Positions 40,609-53,053 of a DNA stretch of 64,000 nt are shown here, one piece after another. The DNA is from Ypsolopha sequella (taxonomy: Eukaryota > Arthropoda > Insecta > Lepidoptera > Ypsolophidae). Below the pieces are notes generated by a model. The model made no database searches and had not been told where the DNA came from. It saw only the letters and a list, made by a program, of their open reading frames with translations. Both the position numbers and the translations under genes were made by a program. Within the stretch, counting starts at the first letter, position 1; each line of letters begins with the position of its first letter. Location: positions 1-64,000 of the forward strand of contig CAKOHE010000034.1 in assembly GCA_934047225.1 (NCBI GenBank), in the 5' to 3' direction.

Positions 40609-40856
40609 TAACAGAAAGGTGTAACCATATTTGAAGAGCTTATTCAGTCAATTGTATAGAACAACTTTTACTATGGAACAAAACATATAATATCTCGAAA
40701 AAAAAAATTCTCTTTCATTCAAAAATGCAATGCCACTCGGTCGAAATATATAGAAGGGCAGTTTTTTTTTGAGATTTCAGATTTGGCTCCATAGTAAAAG
40801 TTGTTCTATACCATTGACTGAATAAGCTCTTCAAATATGATTACACCTTTCTGTTA
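40609..40856. mobile_element. 248-bp MITE with ~65-bp TIRs
   Basis: TAACAGAAAGGTGTAACCAT, then GAAGAGCTTATTCAGTCAAT, is mirrored at the right end (ATTGACTGAATAAGCTCTTC, CACCTTTCTGTTA). The TIRs are almost perfect. No ORF. Confidence 0.88.
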
Positions 40857-41139
40857 CAGGTTGTATATCAAAAATGTATGTAGGTAAACGTATGTTAAAC
40901 TTTACGCTGTTGCGTTGCGTGACCAAAACTACCATGTCCTTATTTATTACAATTTGTTTACTTAATTATTCCAACAAAAGTTCTTTTGTTGCAGAGAAAA
41001 AGCCCTAATGTGTTTGGAAAAGCTATTAACTCAATTATGTACATAAAAAGGTCAAAGGCTTTGGCTTTTCATTGCGTATTCAAGTATCTAGATCAAAATT
41101 ATTAATATTTAAAGAGAAACATAAAAATTGTGTCAGTAC

Positions 41140-41591
41140 TTAAGGCCCTACGCATCCAACACAATAATCGTATTAAGTAATTTTGAACTCAATGATATTG
41201 TCAGAAAGTCTACATTAGAACGCTCGCTTCGTGCGCTGCGAGCACGCATAATCGGTAAATTTGCGAGGTTTTTCTGGAATTTCTGAAAAAGTATTGAGAA
41301 ATGAATAAAAATGGGTCAATAACAAGTGTCTTTAGTTATCTGTAAAGAAAATTCAGGAAAAGTTTTAAGTCTCTCCGTTGAACACCTTTGCTATAAACAC
41401 ATTCGCAATTTGAGGAGCTTACTTTGTGATTTTTTCCTATTGAGTAAAGTTAACTCAATTACGTTTTTAGATCAACTTGTGTTTAGAGTATATCCTCTTT
41501 TGTAACATATATTTAACTTGTATTTGAAGGAGATATCGAACTGACAATATTAATTAAACAAAATGCTCATTTTGGAATGGCAGGGCCTTAA
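41140..41591 (+). mobile_element. TTAA-flanked element, family A, copy 2
   Basis: 452 bp from TTAA (41140-41143) to TTAA (41588-41591), the same orientation as copy 1 and about 95% alike by eye. Its right TTAA is the left TTAA of the next element. Confidence 0.75.
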
Positions 41592-41922
41592 GAGTCGATT
41601 CTCCGGTTTAATAACAAAATATTAAGAAGTAATTACAACGGCCAAAATACAACTTTTAGCTAAAAACAATGTACACCGAAGGTTTACTTTATGCATAAAC
41701 GTATTTTTAATTATATTATGGTAGCTTAAAAGTAATTGGATTTTCCATGAAAGTGAAGTTAGAATTCTTAATTTAATTTTTCTAACTTCGTTCTTTTGGA
41801 AAATCCAATTATTTTGAAGTATTGTATCATTAAAGTAACATTCATGCACAGAATAAACTATTGGTACACATTGCTCATTTCTTCTTGATATTTTGTTACA
41901 AATCCGGAGAACCGACACTTAA
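41588..41922. mobile_element. TTAA-flanked MITE, family D, ~120-bp TIRs
   Basis: TTAAGAGTCGATTCTCCGG at the left and CCGGAGAACCGACACTTAA at the right, with arms extending to an ATTGGATTTTCC / GGAAAATCCAAT core (41735, 41800). No ORF of its own. Confidence 0.8.
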
Positions 41923-42175
41923 TGAATAATTGGTTTTAAAAATGAAACCTCGGGACAATGAAAAAAAAAACAGCCTTTTCATAAAAAAGTACAACACGTA
42001 CTCGATATAAATTTATCGCACAGCTGATTTCTTTTTAGATTCATAATTTAGTAGTAATGACTATCAGCAGTATTTATTTTTATTTTTAGTTCATTATCCA
42101 AAAGATAAAAACAAAAAATTATAATTATGGAAGGACTCCGTTGTCCACTTCCTTTTAATCGATAATGTCAATTTA

Positions 42176-42562
42176 TATTTTTTAATGCATGTGCTCGTAA
42201 AGGCCCACTTTTTATGCATCAAAACCGAACAGAAAGTCGATTATTTTGCCCTAGGGCTTTTTTTTTTTTATTTGTTTGCAATGGTTGGCTAACCTGCAGC
42301 CTTTCCTGTCTACCATAGATGTTATACTTTTTTTTTCCACTGTTTAACGGCTCTGGATACAATCCTTTTGAGCCAATCATAATTGAAAGTTCACAAGATT
42401 ATATTTGTTTTCATTTCCTCACACTATGCATTGAAAAACGTAGTATGATACACGGGCGTAAAAGCAATAAATTACTCGGTTACGTTTAAAACACTCGCTA
42501 CGCTCGTGTTCTAAATCGTCCTCGTGATTTATTCATTTTCGCCCTAGTAGCATAAACTACTA
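42176..42562 (-). mobile_element. Helentron-like family F1, copy 4
   Basis: From TTTTTAATGCATGTGCTCG to TAGTAGCATAAACTACTA. One substitution in the 5' repeat (TCAATG to TAATG). Confidence 0.85.
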
Positions 42563-42989
42563 TTACATATCCCCCAAGGGCATATCAGATATGTATCAGA
42601 GTGAAGACTGGAATCACTGGAATAATTAAATTCTTACACCCTTTTTGTTAACCGACGATTTTTACGAGCCAATGATAGAAAGTGAGCCTTATCATAGCGT
42701 TAAGGCACTTCAGGCATAAATACACACGTTTCAAGGCATGCAGGTTTATTATCATAAATAATAATACAAAGCCGAATAGCTAGTTAGTGTGTCTCGGTCG
42801 GTAGGATTCAAATTTGGTTCTCACCCTCCCGATTGAGCAACTTTGGGACTCACCCTCCCAATTGAGTATAATAACAAAAATAACATCATTTTGTGAGAGG
42901 CTGGGATCAATTAGATAATGACGATAGGATGATTGTAAGGGGCCCCCCCCAAAAATCGGTAAAAATCGATGACGTAATATTGGGTCTCT
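42563..42989. other. no gene recognised
   Basis: AT-rich sequence with a CACCCTCCCRATTGAG phrase repeated at 42823 and 42851. Confidence 0.4.
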
Positions 42990-43413
42990 TAAGAGGATAG
43001 GTTTCGCTTGCATACTATCCTATTACTATATGCGGAAAGACCCGCAGTGTGAGAGGGACGGATCCTGGAAAAAAGTCAAAATGACAACTTATTTCACTAA
43101 TTTTATTATTTAAAAAAAAAACAACGGTGCTATGAAATATCTGTCCTGTTAAAAGTTTTATAAAACTATAATCCAAAAATAATATAAACGGGTTTTTGCT
43201 CTATTAATCTTAAACCTCGACATAAAAACTTTTTTTAGAGCCATCTTTGGTATTTTATTTATCAATATTGGAATGGCTTCTGAGGACTCTGTTTAAATAT
43301 AAGTGTGTATTATATTCCCGGAAGAAATACTTTTTTTTCTTTTTGACGTAGTATTGCTAGATTCTTCACACCAGAAAGAATAACTTATAGTTTTTCGGAA
43401 ACTATCCTCTTAA
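42990..43413 (+). mobile_element. TTAA-flanked element, family B, copy 3
   Basis: TTAAGAGGATAGGTTTC at the left and GAAACTATCCTCTTAA at the right. The interior includes the GCAGTGTGAGAGGGACGGAT block shared by family B. Confidence 0.75.
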
Positions 43414-44028
43414 GGCCAAAAGCCAAAAAGTAGCAGTTAGTCATACGCTATCAGTTGAAACTAGTTTAGTTCATGACCTAGATCCAACCTAGGTCTATAA
43501 GTAGGTTAATGCATTGTTTTGAAAAATCTACTAAAGAGCCTGCAGTTTCCATCATAATATATAGATATTCTATCTGTATGTCGTGGGTAGATTGAAAATC
43601 TTTTACTAAAAGTCAAAATTAGGTGCAATGACGAGCGAACTTTACATGTAAATAAGTTTCAGTCCTAATTTTAAGCTTAGGCAGATCATGGTATGCCCAA
43701 TCTTTGGTGCGCCGACGACAATTATATACGGTGTATTTTACGTTCTGTTAACTTAGTTTTATTGCGCTGCCTTCTGGCATAAAAAGCTTTAAGGTGGGTT
43801 GGTCTGAAAAATTAGCAACAATCGATTCGTGTTGGTTATAATTTCGTATGAAACCAAATCAAAATAAAGTTCATAATAACTCGCACTGCAACATGGGTGT
43901 TACGTCGGTCGTTGAAACGACAAAGGTGTCGATTCGGCGTAACACGACTTAATTTATTTGAAAAGACTAACCTTATTTTAAGCGTCCTGTATTTTTCTTT
44001 ATCAAAAAGACAAGAACAGAACGCTTAA
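43414..44028. other. no gene recognised
   Basis: AT-rich flank between two elements. Confidence 0.35.
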
Positions 44029-44419
44029 TAGTAGTTTATGCTACAAGGGCGAAAAGGAATAAATTACGAGGACGATTTAAAACACGAGCATAGCGAGTGT
44101 TTTAAACGTAACCGAGTAATTTATTGCTCTTACGCCCGTGTATCATACTACATTTTTCAATGCATAGTGTGAGGAAATAAAACAAATATAATCTTGTGAA
44201 CTTTTAATTATAATTGGCTTAAAAGGACTGTATCCAGAGCCGTTAAACAGTGGGGAAAAATATATAAGATTTATGGTGCATAGGAGAGGCTGCAGGTTAG
44301 CCAACCACTGTAAATAAATAAAATAAAAAAAAAAATAAAGTCCTAGGGCAAAATAATCGACTTTCTGTTCGGTTTTGATGCATAAAAAGTGGGGCTTTAC
44401 GCGCACTTGCATTGAAAAA
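44029..44419 (+). mobile_element. Helentron-like family F1, copy 5
   Basis: From TAGTAGTTTATGCTAC to TTGCATTGAAAAA. The foldback and body are intact. Confidence 0.85.
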
Positions 44420-45259
44420 TAAAATAATTTTAGTCCTGTCAAATAGCTAAGATATGCTACACTGAATCTACACAAATATGAATATACAAAAAGTGAGAAT
44501 TCCACATTTTATATTATTTTTTATTTTTAATACTGTTTAACACTGCAGCAAAAAGTAGACAAAAAAGCTTTGAAATAAAAGTGACTTTAGTTGTTTTTTT
44601 CTTCACTTCTATTCAAATTAAATTCTGGAATCTCTCTCCGATCATGTCAATAGCTAAGTATTTATCTTTCATTAAAAATGCTACAGTTAGTCAGTTACCA
44701 TATAAAATGCTTCCAAAGTTATTCAGTTCAAGATCGTTGGCGTAGGTCAAAAAGTCAATCAAGATTTTTATGACAAAATTTAAAAGTGACGATAAATGGC
44801 TGTACAGTGCTCCCAAAATGTGCATACAAATCTATAGCCCAGCGACCGGACGTACCACGTGACCTTATTGCTTGTATAGAAAGTGTAAGGAAATACGAAC
44901 TTTGCCGAACAGTGGCGAAGATTTGTATTCGCACTATTACTTTGGGAGCAGTGTACAAATGTTCTATCTCACGAAGTCCGTAGGTTATGGTTGTTGTAGT
45001 GACGTATATATATATAGATTAGCTTGTTTTGTGTGTCTTGCGCGTTTTGTAACGCTCATGAGATTATGCACACTAGTACAAAGTGCGCGTCCACGCATTA
45101 CTACACCATAGTCAAACAGATTTCATGAAAAATAACATTTGTATCGAAAATATAAACGGATTAAATATTTAAATACAATTCAATCGATAACTCAAACTAG
45201 CAAAAACTGCTCTTCTAACTTGATTTGTATAAATGTGTCTGTGTGGGTAAAAAGGAATG
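44420..45259. other. no gene recognised
   Basis: A weak inverted pair, CAGTGCTCCCAAA (44806) and TTTGGGAGCAGTG (44940), may mark an old element of ~150 bp. Confidence 0.4.
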
Positions 45260-45478
45260 ACAAATAGAGCTGATAGAGCGAGCTCTCAACAGATACTTTC
45301 CTTAACGTGTCTTAATTGATGAAAAGCCAAATTCTGAAGACGTTCCAGTTTGTTGAGCAACTCTTCGGTGGCATCCAAGAACACAATGTCAGCATAGTCA
45401 AGAAGAGGTAAAGAAGAGATTGGGCTAGAGTAATTCTAGTTTGCAAAGGCAAGAAGTACTGAAGGCGCTTCAGTGAGT
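45260..45478 (-). pseudogene. possible LINE RT remnant
   Basis: The minus strand reads, with frame changes, RITLAQSLL, then LLDYADIVFLDATEELL and LNKLERLQN, like the thumb region after the polymerase domain of non-LTR RTs (family form: LLDYAD-V--D-T-E---KL-RLQN). Short and broken. Confidence 0.55.
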
Positions 45479-45483
45479 GAAAT

Positions 45484-45699
45484 GAAACCCTGGGGCCGTG
45501 GGGTCTGAGCGCACGTCGCCTTTTCAAAGAACTTTCGGCACGTTTGATCGACGCCTCTGGTGACCCAAGGGCTGGGGCATACCTCGGCCAGAGGATCAGT
45601 GTCGCGATCCAGCGGGGTAATGCTGCCAGCCTCTTGGACACCGCACCCGACGGCAACAGTTTAGATAATATTTTTTATTTAGTACAATGTTTTATTTAG
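45484..45699 (+). pseudogene. RLE-type LINE C-terminal fragment
   Basis: A 71-codon frame beginning ETLGPWGLSARRLFKELSAR and continuing GDPRAGAYLGQRISVAIQRG to a stop at 45697-45699. It matches the last ~70 residues of the ORF at 54534-55172 at most positions. The endonuclease part is missing. It directly abuts an RT remnant on the opposite strand. Confidence 0.82.
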
Positions 45700-46136
45700 G
45701 ATAATATTTTAATAAGTATAAGGTTTTAGGGCTTTTTCTTAAATTTTTTTTTTTAGGATTAATTAGGTTTACGATTTTGGTAAAATATACGTTTATATGT
45801 AAATCAAAGAACATTGTGATAGACCTCTACAGCAAAATGAGTTAACTACTAATAATTTGAAAAAATTGCTTCACGTAAGTATTTAGTAATAATACTTGCA
45901 ATTCTCGGCACTTGGTGAAACTTGGATAACAACATGATGAATAATCACACTTGCACTCGTTTCACAGTTTATAAGCTTATTTCACCCGACTGCTTTCGAG
46001 TTATAAATATAAATATACGCTACAATATTAAGATCTTAGGTCACATAAAGAGAATTTCTATCGCGTTGTTTGTTTAAATCACTTCGGTTTTTTACAGTAT
46101 TGTAAGTTTGGTATAAAATAGTATATTTCATTACGA

Positions 46137-46964
46137 GTGCGGAAAGCCTGTCATTGCAAAGAGTTCCGACAAATGTCTACCCGAGCCGAGGCGCAGCCGA
46201 AGGTGAGGGTTGACAGTCGGAACAAGTTGCAATGACGGTTCCGCACGTGTACTGAACGACTATTTTTAATACAGTTGCGAAAAAATGAAGCAATTTAATA
46301 AAATAATAAAAACACAATAAACTCAACTAACTAATACTTCACGCAATAAATTCGTAGTATGTAGATATGTAGCGACTTTTTGACTTTTTCGGTAAAATGT
46401 TCTCCGAAGCATTTTGTGCAATTATACTGAGTTGCGGTGGTGTCAATTCAAATAAAATATCGTCAAAATTACTCATTTTGTGCAACAAACAACTAAACCC
46501 GCAAAGAAAATTTTTGGAAAATGGCGCTAACCGTAAAAGAATATAAGCAGAGATTTTTTTTTGTTTTCTTCACCCATTCGGGGTAGGTAAAGGGAACTAT
46601 GCCCATGCAGCCAAGTCTTCAGTAGAATTTTTTTATTGATATGAAATGAAAATGAATTTTAATTAGATGAAATGCAATGAAACCTAACCTAACTCATTGA
46701 ATCAAATCATTAAATCTGATATTGAAACAAAATAGTAGCTTCTTTTTAGAAATATTTGCATGAATCATAAAAACTTATTTAATTTTTTTTTAGTAAAAAC
46801 TTCGTGGTTGGTTTTTTCTTTTTAATAGACATTATTTTGACAGTTGGGAAAGAGAACGCACGAGTTCGGAAAAGGTAAAGAAAAAGTTCGAGTATGTAAT
46901 AGTCCACATCCCGAACGCTATACGTCCCTGCAATACGCCACTTTTTGAGCAACTGTATTAAAAA
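46137..46964 (-). mobile_element. Helentron-like family F2
   Basis: Same architecture as F1 with different sequence: a 110-bp foldback (46137-46246; GTGCGGAA..TTCCGCAC), then TTTTTAATACAGTTGC (46263-46278), a ~670-bp body, and the exact inverted repeat GCAACTGTATTAAAAA (46949-46964). A segment near 46560-46640 (CACCCATTCGGGGTAGGTAA) looks like a separate insertion. Confidence 0.75.
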
Positions 46965-48596
46965 TTTCCTTTTCACTTCTCATGCTCGTAAAGTTCATGT
47001 TTATGCTTGCTATAAGCGGACTAAAACTACGTTCTATACTCTAGTGCATAAAAGTGTTTACTTCTTCTAAGAACGTACATACAGCCAGTACAACATCATA
47101 GACAAACTTTTTAAAACTCATAATGGTAGAAGAAAATAAAAAAAAAATACTTCGGCGGGAAAGAGCTGTTGTTTTTTTTTCAATAGGTACATGTATTAAG
47201 TTGTTTATTTAAATTTGCATTAAATATTACCTACTGAATGTTAAATATGTCATTTGCTAGCAATATCACTATTTCATTTTCTCTCAATCGAAGTGAAAAG
47301 CAGAGTGTACAACTCTGGCATAAAACCCATTTTATCCTCGACTCAATATATGCCCTCGCCGTGAATGGATTGTTTTATGCCCTTGTTGTACAATCTACTA
47401 TTAAAAAGCTTCTCGTGTAAAGTGACTTTATTACTCAAAAGAATTCGAGTTATTAATAATTTGTATATATTTTTATTATTAATTACTAAAAATATTGCTA
47501 CACAACTTTATAAATGTACATTACATTATACTTCATACCGATAACGCTGGTTTCATAAAAACATAGAAACTGATAAAATATTTGAGAGTTACAATATGAA
47601 AGGTAGTATCAATCATACTGAATTTTATCACTGTCACTAATTTTGTTAGCGGCGTCGACAGTGAGAATACAAAGCCAAAACCAACGTTTTTTCTCCAAAT
47701 CGATTCAGCTGTTTGGGCTCCAAACGTTTATACTACAGATATACCTATAAAATCAGATAAAAAGCATTTCCTTCATGGTTAAAGTAAAAAATCCTTTACT
47801 ACATACTTTGAGCATCATACACTTTTTATTTTATCGATTGAAGTTTGATAGAATTTTGTACTTCTTTCTTTTCTTTGATCATTTCATAAATTCTACATTT
47901 TTAACAACTATAATTTGAATAAGGTCTTTAAGATTCCAGGGAATGAAGCGTCTTTCAACAATGGCTATACGTCGTACAAATGGTACACGGTGAAGTTGAC
48001 GTGGTTTTGAAAATGAAAACTGATGAGTGCACTTATCAATACTACTAAATTTTACTACTGTGATAAAGATATGGGTGACCAAAAATTGAGCACCTCATTT
48101 TGTATCAAGTAGAACTGAACTCTATGACGTTTCATTATTGTTTAAAATAGCATGTTCTGAGCCGTGGCTGTTACGACAACCAAAATATCACGCTCGCTCC
48201 TAAAACTTGGCTTCTGGTTGAAATAAAAACAACTAAATCCGATATCGATATTCGAGAGAAAATCAATATAAAGTCTAATTAGTAAAATAAAAGTTTACAA
48301 AAAAATTATATGAATCAATTGACGTGCTTTGTTGAAACTTACTTTAGAAAGACATAAGTGTATTTTTTTAATGACTGCGGGTTTCCTGATTATTGCAACA
48401 AAATCATCCAAAGTCTGTCATTTCATTTCATTCATATTTCCTCTTAACACTGATATCGCGAAAAATTACCGATTATTCCATAGAATAGTAAAAATAGTGA
48501 CATAGCTAAACACTCGATCAAAATGTATGAAACAGCAGATTTTTTCTGGTAACTCTAGAATTGGATTCATAGTAAAGTAATATTAAAGGTCTTTAC
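46965..48596. other. no gene recognised
   Basis: AT-rich sequence with chance ORFs only. Confidence 0.35.
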
Positions 48597-48974
48597 ATAT
48601 GAAATTGCCGAAATTTTCTTACAGATTCATGAGTTCATAATTCCTGTAATTCAATAGCTATTTCCATTATTTGTGTGAAAGTTGATTTCGAGGTTTTACA
48701 TCTACGTATTCAATTTTGTTTTTATTGTCAAAAACAGTTCGTTTTAAATGCCAACCGTTTCCATGACAAGATTCGTAATATTTTTTTACAGCTGACACTT
48801 TTCAAAAATTAAATTAATGTTGCTGTTAGCTTAATGTTGTCTCATTTATACACAAAATAAATTACATAATTTGGATTTGTCATTCTTAAAAAAAATGCAA
48901 AAATGTTAGTACTGAAAATTGAGTTTCCTTCAAATTTTATCTACAGAAAACCGCAATTTCATACGTAAAGACCT
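48597..48974. mobile_element. 378-bp MITE, AGGTCTTTAC family, copy 1
   Basis: Ends AGGTCTTTACATATGAAATT and (inverted) AGGTCTTTACGTATGAAATT. An inverted copy with interior similarity is at 56683-57110. A fragment (TTTAGGAATGACAAATCCAA) is near 10410. Confidence 0.82.
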
Positions 48975-49580
48975 GATATATCGACGAATGTACTGTGATG
49001 TGCACACCGTGCACTCGGGATCTCGTAAGGATTTCCTTCTGTTATACCAGTTTTACTCTGACTTTCTTGTATATTTTCTTTTCATTTGATGCACCCTAAT
49101 TATCAAATATACATTAAGGGAAGGGAGCTCTAAATCTGGTAAAGCACTCGCTTGTTGTATTTCTTCAAAAACTCTAGAAGGAATATTTATAGATGGAGAA
49201 CCACGTTCGCACTAATCGGACTCTCTAAGGAATCTTGCTCGTGTTTTATCTGAAAGATCTTTTATACTCGATCTGTATTTATTTTTGGAAAACACGAAAT
49301 AATTCAGTCAATGCGACGTATGTCGATCCATAAAGGTTATCGATTGCCAACTAAACACGAACAAATAGTCCTTTAACCTACCTATAAAACCTAGCCTTAC
49401 CTAAACCTAACATATTGCCTAGCTATATGTTACAGTACTATCACCTCTTTTGATTTCTAAGACCAATCAAATTTCACGCTGTAGATATAGAGCTAGTCTT
49501 TTTATAAAAATATCGACAAACAAACAAAATCTGTCTGTTAATCGTATCTGTTTCAAGTATGCAATAATTAGCTCATTGAT
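48975..49580. other. no gene recognised
   Basis: AT-rich flank with no repeat partner noticed. Confidence 0.35.
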
Positions 49581-49930
49581 TTAAGGTGATATATCGTCCG
49601 TGCAAACGTCCCCGTTACTCCAGGTGGAAAGACCCGCAGTGCGAGAGGGACGGAATCGCGGAAAATTAACAAAATGTCGGTTTTAGATTAATACAAAATT
49701 AACTAAAATAGCTATAAAAATTTCCATTTCCAGTAATTTAGGTATTGTTAAAACCCATCTAAATAATATTTATGAAGTCTGTATACTACTCCAATTTGTC
49801 AGAATATCAAAAAAAGTGTTAATTTTGACATAATTTCAATAATTATTTCTATCGAGTGAAATTCTTCCAATCGCGTTTCTGATAGACCAAAATCTAGACA
49901 AAAGTTCCAAAATTAGAATTTCACTGCACA
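49581..49930 (+). mobile_element. TTAA-type element, family B, copy 4 (right end unclear)
   Basis: TTAAGGTGATATATCGTCCG, CCCCGTTACTCC and GCAGTGCGAGAGGGACGGAA match family B. Homology continues to about 49895, but the right TIR was not found. Confidence 0.6.
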
Positions 49931-50204
49931 CGTTCTTCCCGCGCACGGCTAATAACTTTTTTTCTCGGACACACACACATTGGCACAAACTGGAGTATTT
50001 TTGTGTGCAACACTTGGTGCAGGATGAGCCCTAATTAGCCCCAGCAATTACCACTAATGCTGCAGCTCGGTTAATGAAGCGAGTCTCATTTGTACCTCGC
50101 CACTTTAGCTACCAAGTGACGCGGGTGATTCTATATTGTGCCGGGTAATAGGCACAACTTTTAACTCTGTTTAAAATGTGGGTGGTAATCTGCCGAAAAA
50201 AAAC

Positions 50205-50855
50205 GTTTTTTAGGGTTCTGTACCCAAATGGCAAATTGGAGCCCTATTAATGTCACTCCGCTGTCCGTCTGTCTGTCTGTCTATCTGTAAGTCACGGATC
50301 TCTAGCTCTTAGACGGAATTAGAAACCTGAAATTTTTATATATTGTGTCAAATGTTGACCCAAAACCGAATTTTGAATTTAAAATGTATGTAATTAAATT
50401 ATTTTTCAGGGGGTCCTCAATAGTCCTCATACATGAAAATGAAGCCGAAAACATATTTTTTTCTTACCATAGTATGTGGGATGTCATTGTCTAGAGTTCA
50501 TTAAGTAGAGTATAAATATATATATATTTTTTAATCTTAGAAGATAAAAAAATGGGGTACTATTCAAAGTTGCCATTTTTAGACTATTTTTGTTACGGGG
50601 TCTATCGCAAAGGCCAAAGCAGTTAGGAATTTGAACTGTCTGTATATTATGTACCATATGCTGTATACAAACAACAAATACTAAAAGCACCGATTTATAA
50701 TGAAGTTTTAGGGTTACTCCCCGAATACTCAACCAACTTAATTTTGCAGTTTCTATGTCCGACAGAATTAGAGCATTATCTAATATTAAATAAATATCTA
50801 GTCAAATGTACGGAACCATAAAAGAGCGAGGCCCGACTCGCACTTGGCCGGTTTT
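50205..50855 (+). repeat. lepidopteran-type dispersed repeat, long copy
   Basis: From TTAGGGTTCTGTACCCAAA and CTCCGCTGTCCGTCTGTCTG to GACTCGCACTTGGCCGGTTT. Same beginning and end as 2130-2435 but with a longer interior. Confidence 0.7.
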
Positions 50856-51375
50856 TAATTTATTATGATGATATTCTGTAATTTTGCAGCTTGTACATTT
50901 TGCTTAATTCCATTTTGGGTAGTAGATAGTTTTGGGGTAGGCTGTTACATTTAGGCAAAATAATGTAAAGCAAAGTAACTCAAACAAATATACTCAGCGT
51001 CAATCATTACTTTGTATCGGCACAATTTTGCTTTTTCTACAACAGATAGTTACACGTTATGTAAAAATATACTCTACAAAAAATTTCGCTCGCACTCCGT
51101 AGCAACTTAAAATACTGGTACAGTATACCTAATACGTCGCCGTAGTATACATACTTTTATGGAGCAATAGTTTATATTCTTTGCTTTTATATTCGCCGTC
51201 ACTAACGGTATTTGCTACGGCGGCGGTGCGGCGCCGGCGCAGCAAGCACTACGACTCCATAGTTTTCCCGCTTTGTAGACCCGCTACGTCGTAGTCTGGT
51301 TGCATAGAAGCGTCAGATGATGATAATATCAGCTTCAATAATAATAGGATTTCCTTTGATCGTGTAACATTTTGA

Positions 51376-51560
51376 CCACTTTATCACTACATAGTATAAG
51401 ACAAAGTCACTTCCCGCTGTCTGTCTGTCCCTATGTATGCTTAGATCTTTAAAACTACGCAACGGATTTTGATGCGGTTTTTTTAATAGATAGAGTAATT
51501 CAAGAGGAAGGTTTATACGTATAATACATACCCGTGCGAAGCCGGGGCGGGTCGCTAGTT
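51376..51560 (+). repeat. Helitron-like or other repeat 3' end
   Basis: AACTACGCAACGGATTTTGA..CCCGTGCGAAGCC, GGGGCGGGTCGCTAGT is a repeat end common in Lepidoptera. The GC-rich end finishing CTAGT fits a Helitron 3' terminus, but the hairpin is weak, so the class is tentative. Confidence 0.5.
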
Positions 51561-53053
51561 ATAGAAATAAACATGAACTCTGGTTTATGCCAGGATATGA
51601 ATAAAGCACAGATTTTTCTTTCAAAATCTTTTCTGCTACATCATTTCTTCTGTGATCTAACCAATGAGGTTTTTCCAGTAAAATTCAAGATCACTGGATT
51701 TAACTTAGTACAAAATTGGCAGTAAGTCACATTAAAATATTGTACTTTCTTCGATAGAAGACACATCATCAAAGAGAGCCTGAGCTGACGTAAATGTCGA
51801 TTCAAATTTAATTTTTATCCGCTAAAGTTGTCAAGGCCAACAACATAAAATCATGGGAAAAAAAGAATTGCACCGCATAGGAACCGACCTCCATGAGTGG
51901 CGCTAGAACTATTGTTGGCGACACCGTCACTTCCGTCGCGTCACTCCTAGAAAGCCTTTGGTGACGTCATTAATTACATTTTTCTCTTTTTTTGCAGTCA
52001 TGGTAGAAATTGTATCATATCGTCATGACATATAGCGCCAAGGGGGTGTCTGTGGGGCTTCCGAGTGTGAACTATCGCTGGCACAGTCAACACTCGGAAA
52101 CTCTCTTTTCACCGACGATTTCTAGGAAAATGGTGTCATAAGATTTGAGTTATATGAGATTAGCAACTCGTTCCTTGTCTTTAAAACATGCTAACCCAGT
52201 GTACTCAGCTCATTTATATTACAGCGCAATGATATTTAATATCAATTGTACATTGAAATCAAACTCAAAAAGCCATATCAAAGTTTTAAGCATACATATT
52301 TTAAGCATCATTAACTAATTGTAAAAAGTTACGAAATAGTACTAAGGTTAGTAGTTGGAAGAGTTAAAGTTAAGATAAATAATACGCTAAGGTAGGGCCA
52401 CTGAGTGATGGCACTTATGACAGCTGCATTTAGTGATGAGGTACATTTCAAATTTCGGTTAAAAATAAAGATCAAATGTGAGTTTACTCAACATTAGACA
52501 CGTCATTCAACATTCAACATAATGATACAAAAGGAAAATGTGCCAAAACCAGTGGCGTAGCTATCGGAGGGCTATGCGGTGTAGTGCCCCGGGGCCCCCA
52601 AGAGATGTTTAAATATCTAAATCGAAAAAAGTATTTTACTATCATTTATTTTCGTTTAGTTTAACTTCGTCATCGTTTTGTTTTTAATTAAATATTATTG
52701 CGTAACTTGGCGACCTCAAACACGACCTATAAAAAATGAGAAACTTTTTTAAAAAAAAATCTTTGTTTCTATACGAATTCTATTGCACAATAAAGCAACA
52801 TTCAAATCGAAAAATAATAACCGAAACAAGTAGTACATCACTATCAACAATGAAGTATTACATTTTTTAATCCACACTTGCTTATAAATAATTACGATAC
52901 TTTGTAGGCATTTAAACGTCATAGGCGCCATCACTCAGTGGCTCTACTGTAGTTACTCTTCTTCTTTTACAATTCACTATTGAAAGCAGTATAGTGCTAA
53001 AGTTACATATATAGCCATACAAAGATACAAAGATATAAAAGTTTATAGAATTA
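51561..53053. other. no gene recognised
   Basis: AT-rich. GGCGTAGCTATCGGAGG at 52553 hints at a further hAT-like end. Confidence 0.35.

Noticed and set aside
44786..44983. Overlapping ORFs near 44.8-45.1 kb
   Set aside because: Short, without family motifs, and lying between weak inverted repeats.
51960..52040. Possible exon after TTTTTTTGCAG near 52000
   Set aside because: The frame closes after about a dozen codons and there is no coding bias.
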